This document shows, in pieces, positions 31,345 through 33,706 of a DNA stretch of 33,706 nt. The position numbers and the translations under genes are program-made. The DNA is from JBEKYH01 sp049511115 (GTDB lineage: Bacteria > Planctomycetota > Phycisphaerae > Tepidisphaerales > Tepidisphaeraceae): positions 1 through 33,706 of the forward strand of contig JBEKYH010000001.1 in the NCBI GenBank assembly GCA_049511115.1, in the 5' to 3' direction. How positions within the stretch are numbered: the stretch's first letter is position 1; each line of letters opens with the position of its first letter. The notes beneath the pieces were generated by a model. It did no database searches. It was given only the letters and a program-made list of their open reading frames with translations, and was not told the origin of the DNA.

Positions 31345-33706
31345 TCATTTCGCCGCCGGCCCGACGCGATAGGCTTGGCCCGCCAACGCGTCGAATTCGA
31401 CGACATTCGGCCCGGGATTGCGGAGTGCCGGACTACCCGGATCGAGCAGGCTAAGTGCGCTCCCTGCCCGAACGCGACACGTTTCGCCGACCGTCGCGTG
31501 AATCGTTGCCGATACAATTGCCCCATTGGCCCACGTCTCATCCACCACAAATCCCCCCCGCGCCCGCAACCCCGTGACGCTTCCCGCAGGCCACGCTTTC
31601 GGCAGCGCCGGCAAAAGGTGAATCTCCCCGTTCTGGCTTTGCAGAAGCATTTCCGCGATCGCCGCCGTAGCGGCGAGATTCCCGTCCACCTGCAGCGGCG
31701 GGCGGGCGTCAAACATATTCGCATATGTTCCAGCGTTGTTGGAACGGGCGGTGATGTCCGAAGTCGGCGTCAACTGAATCTGCAGCATGTGATGCGCGTG
31801 CTCGGCGTCGAGCAGTCTGGCCCAGAAGCCAATCTTCCACGCAAACCCCCAGCCGGGGCCGCCGTCGCCGCGGAACGTGAGGCTCTTCACCGCCGCCGCC
31901 GCCAGATCAGGTGTGGTGATCGGGCTGATCTGCGAGCCGGGATACACCGCGAACAGATGCGACACATGCTTGTGCGTATCCGTCGGATCATCGTTATCCG
32001 TCTTCCATTCCTGCAACTGCCCAAGGTGCCCGATCTTCAGGGGCGAAAGACGCTGACGCATATCGGTCAGTTTCGCCCTGAAATCCGCGTCGGTGTTCAG
32101 CGCCGTCGCAGCGTCGATGCAGTGCGTGAACAAATCCCAGATGATCTCCTGATCCATCGTCGCCCCCGCCACAAACGGCCCATGCTCGGGCGATTCCGAA
32201 GGCGAACTCACCAGCGTCCCGTCGCTATCCGCGATGAGGTGATCCACCCAGAACTGGGCCGCTTCCTTCATGATGGGATACGCGGTTTTTTGCAGGTAAT
32301 CCTTATCCTTGCTGAACGCGTAATGCTCCCAGACATGCTGGCAGAGCCACGCCCCGCCGGCGGGGAAATACTGATAGGGGCTGGTTCCGCCGGCCGTGAA
32401 TCCCCAGGGGTTGGTGGAAAAATTCACCGTCCAACCGCTCGCGCCGTAAGCCGTCTTCGCGGTGATTCGGCCGCCAACGCGCATGCGATCAATCATGTCA
32501 ATCAGCGGCGTCGCGCACTCCGGCAGGTTCGTCGTCTCCACCGGCCAGTACATCATTTCCAGGTTCATCATGGTGGGGAAATCCGCTCCCCACTGGGCCT
32601 TCGCGTCGTTGTTCCACAGCCCCTGGCGATTGGTCGGCAAGCTGCCTTCGCGCGACGAGGAGATCAAAATGTACCGGCCGAATTGGAAGAAGAGGGCCTC
32701 CAGCCCTGGATCAGCCGCGCCTTTGTGAAAGGCCGTCAGGCGCTGATCGGTAGGCAGCTTCTCATTGTCGCTCTCCCCCAGGTCGAGATTCACGCGACTG
32801 AACAGAGCCGTGTAGTCTTTTTCATGCGCCGCCAGAAGATCGGCATACGAACGGTCCTTCACAGCCGCAATCGCCTTGGCGTTGGCCGCCGCGTAGTCAT
32901 TGCCGCGATACGTCGGCGATGTCGCCAGATATTCCGTCGCCGCCGCGAGAATAATCGTCACGGAATCCGCGTGAGTAACGTCCACGCTTCCCTGCCCCGC
33001 GGCGACTTGCGCCGACGCCCCCTCGGGACGCACTGATATAACGGCGCCGAATCCAAGGCCGTTGCCGGCGAGCTTGCCATCGATCGTCAGCTTTGCCCCA
33101 TCGGCGGCAATCGTCGCGCCGGCCTGCGCACACGTGGCGTGGACGCTTAGATTCAGCAAGCCCGGTTTGTCGCACGTGTAATGCAGCACCATCACCTGAT
33201 CGGGAAAGCTGGCGAAATACTCGCGGTCGTAATTGGCCCCGCCCAGCGAATAGTGGACGCGGGCCACTCCCTGCGAGAGGTCCAGCTCGCGCCGGTAATC
33301 GCTCGCGCCCGCGGCGTCGGCGGTTGGGTGAACGTCAATCAACAGATCGCCAAATGGCTGGTAACCTCCGAAATTGCGGATGTTGCCGTAGAAGTATTGC
33401 TGGATGAGCTGCTGCGCATCTTGCGAATCGCCCTGGGCGAGCATGTCCTGGATTTGCTTGAGATGCGCCGCGCCGCCGGGTTTATTGCCCGAGGTGGGAT
33501 CGGGAGCGCCGGTCCACAGCGAATCTTCATTGAATTGAATATGCTCCTGGGCAACCGACCCAAAGACCATGCCCCCCAGCCGTCCGTTGCCGATGGGAAG
33601 GGCCTGGGTCATCCAGACTTTCGCCGGCTGGGTGTACCAAAGCTTCAGGTCGGCCCCGCGCGCTGGAGCGAGCGCGATCCAGCCGGCCGCGACAAATGCC
33701 ACAACG
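31345..33706 (-). CDS. GH95-type alpha-L-fucosidase/alpha-L-galactosidase (5' end outside window)
   Basis: Glycoside hydrolase family 95, an inverting enzyme that removes terminal alpha-L-fucose or alpha-L-galactose from glycans such as xyloglucan. The frame runs off the window; a GTG at 33702 is the earliest in-window start, and the visible ALAPARGADL looks like the end of a signal peptide. The N-terminal beta-sandwich opens LWYTQPAKVWMTQALPIGNG, followed by the (alpha/alpha)6 barrel. The probable acid is the Glu of SPSESPEHGP (family Glu566 in AfcA) and the Asp in RLLDAEHAHH fits AfcA Asp766. In the block where the family usually has NIN-x-x-MNYW, this protein reads MMNLEMMYW, so one of two Asn residues is Met. 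Upstream of araFGH with a 26-base gap, it is probably in the same operon. Confidence 0.9.
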   Translation of the reverse strand, partial: VVAFVAAGWIALAPARGADLKLWYTQPAKVWMTQALPIGNGRLGGMVFGSVAQEHIQFNEDSLWTGAPDPTSGNKPGGAAHLKQIQDMLAQGDSQDAQQLIQQYFYGNIRNFGGYQPFGDLLIDVHPTADAAGASDYRRELDLSQGVARVHYSLGGANYDREYFASFPDQVMVLHYTCDKPGLLNLSVHATCAQAGATIAADGAKLTIDGKLAGNGLGFGAVISVRPEGASAQVAAGQGSVDVTHADSVTIILAAATEYLATSPTYRGNDYAAANAKAIAAVKDRSYADLLAAHEKDYTALFSRVNLDLGESDNEKLPTDQRLTAFHKGAADPGLEALFFQFGRYILISSSREGSLPTNRQGLWNNDAKAQWGADFPTMMNLEMMYWPVETTNLPECATPLIDMIDRMRVGGRITAKTAYGASGWTVNFSTNPWGFTAGGTSPYQYFPAGGAWLCQHVWEHYAFSKDKDYLQKTAYPIMKEAAQFWVDHLIADSDGTLVSSPSESPEHGPFVAGATMDQEIIWDLFTHCIDAATALNTDADFRAKLTDMRQRLSPLKIGHLGQLQEWKTDNDDPTDTHKHVSHLFAVYPGSQISPITTPDLAAAAVKSLTFRGDGGPGWGFAWKIGFWARLLDAEHAHHMLQIQLTPTSDITARSNNAGTYANMFDARPPLQVDGNLAATAAIAEMLLQSQNGEIHLLPALPKAWPAGSVTGLRARGGFVVDETWANGAIVSATIHATVGETCRVRAGSALSLLDPGSPALRNPGPNVVEFDALAGQAYRVGPAAK

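Noticed and set aside
31375..33036. 553-codon open frame on the + strand
   Set aside because: Antisense to the GH95 gene; Arg-rich translation with no domain. The GH95 frame explains the coding signal.
1..33706. CRISPR arrays, tRNA/rRNA genes, transposases or phage genes
   Set aside because: I looked through all intergenic gaps and strong frames and saw no regularly spaced direct repeats, cloverleaf-like sequences, or mobile-element proteins.

Overview
The window looks like a chromosomal carbohydrate-utilisation region from a GC-rich (about 60% by eye) member of the Planctomycetota, possibly a Phycisphaerae/Tepidisphaerales lineage. The strongest taxonomic marker is an adjacent pair of families typical of Planctomycetota and Verrucomicrobiota: a large PSCyt1/DUF1587/DUF1595/DUF1592/DUF1588/DUF1585 protein and a Tat-exported DUF1552 protein. 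The taxonomic call is an inference; there is no rRNA or tRNA in the window.

Layout. Positions 1-4653 (+ strand) hold the end of a GH3 glycosidase, a GH106-type alpha-L-rhamnosidase and an orphan XRE/HigA-like regulator. Positions 4715-17809 are a long run on the - strand. Read in transcription order it encodes a Cu/Zn superoxide dismutase, an exported alpha/beta esterase, an exported beta-propeller, an MFS symporter, a Tat-exported Gfo/Idh/MocA oxidoreductase, an exported CE1-like esterase, the PSCyt1/DUF1592 protein overlapping DUF1552 by 4 nt, a second exported esterase, and a CE12 rhamnogalacturonan acetylesterase. Two convergent aldo/keto reductases follow (17950-18876 + and 18903-19838 -), one without a visible signal and one with a Tat signal. 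A potassium channel is at 19989-21149.

Positions 21234-25744 mix a complete nickel-pincer cofactor operon (larB-larC-larE) with debris and small genes: a truncated antitoxin-like gene, a methyltransferase pseudogene with a recognisable out-of-frame C-terminal remnant, and an overlapping pair made of an all-helical protein and a RelE/ParE-like protein behind a near-consensus promoter. Then come serA (25939-27555, +), a large imperfect inverted repeat (27574-27693), and an araFGH-type ABC sugar importer directly downstream of a GH95 enzyme (27738-33706, -).

Taken together, rhamnosidase, rhamnogalacturonan acetylesterase, several other esterases, GH3, GH95 and an arabinose-type importer fit outer-envelope or periplasmic breakdown of decorated plant polysaccharides such as pectin/RG-I, with sugar oxidation and uptake. 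The best candidates for something undescribed are the RelE-like/helical gene pair at 24982-25744, the heme-motif DUF1592/DUF1552 couple embedded in a glycan locus, and recurrent Gly-Arg-rich inserts in four exported proteins. No CRISPR array, transposase or phage module was seen.
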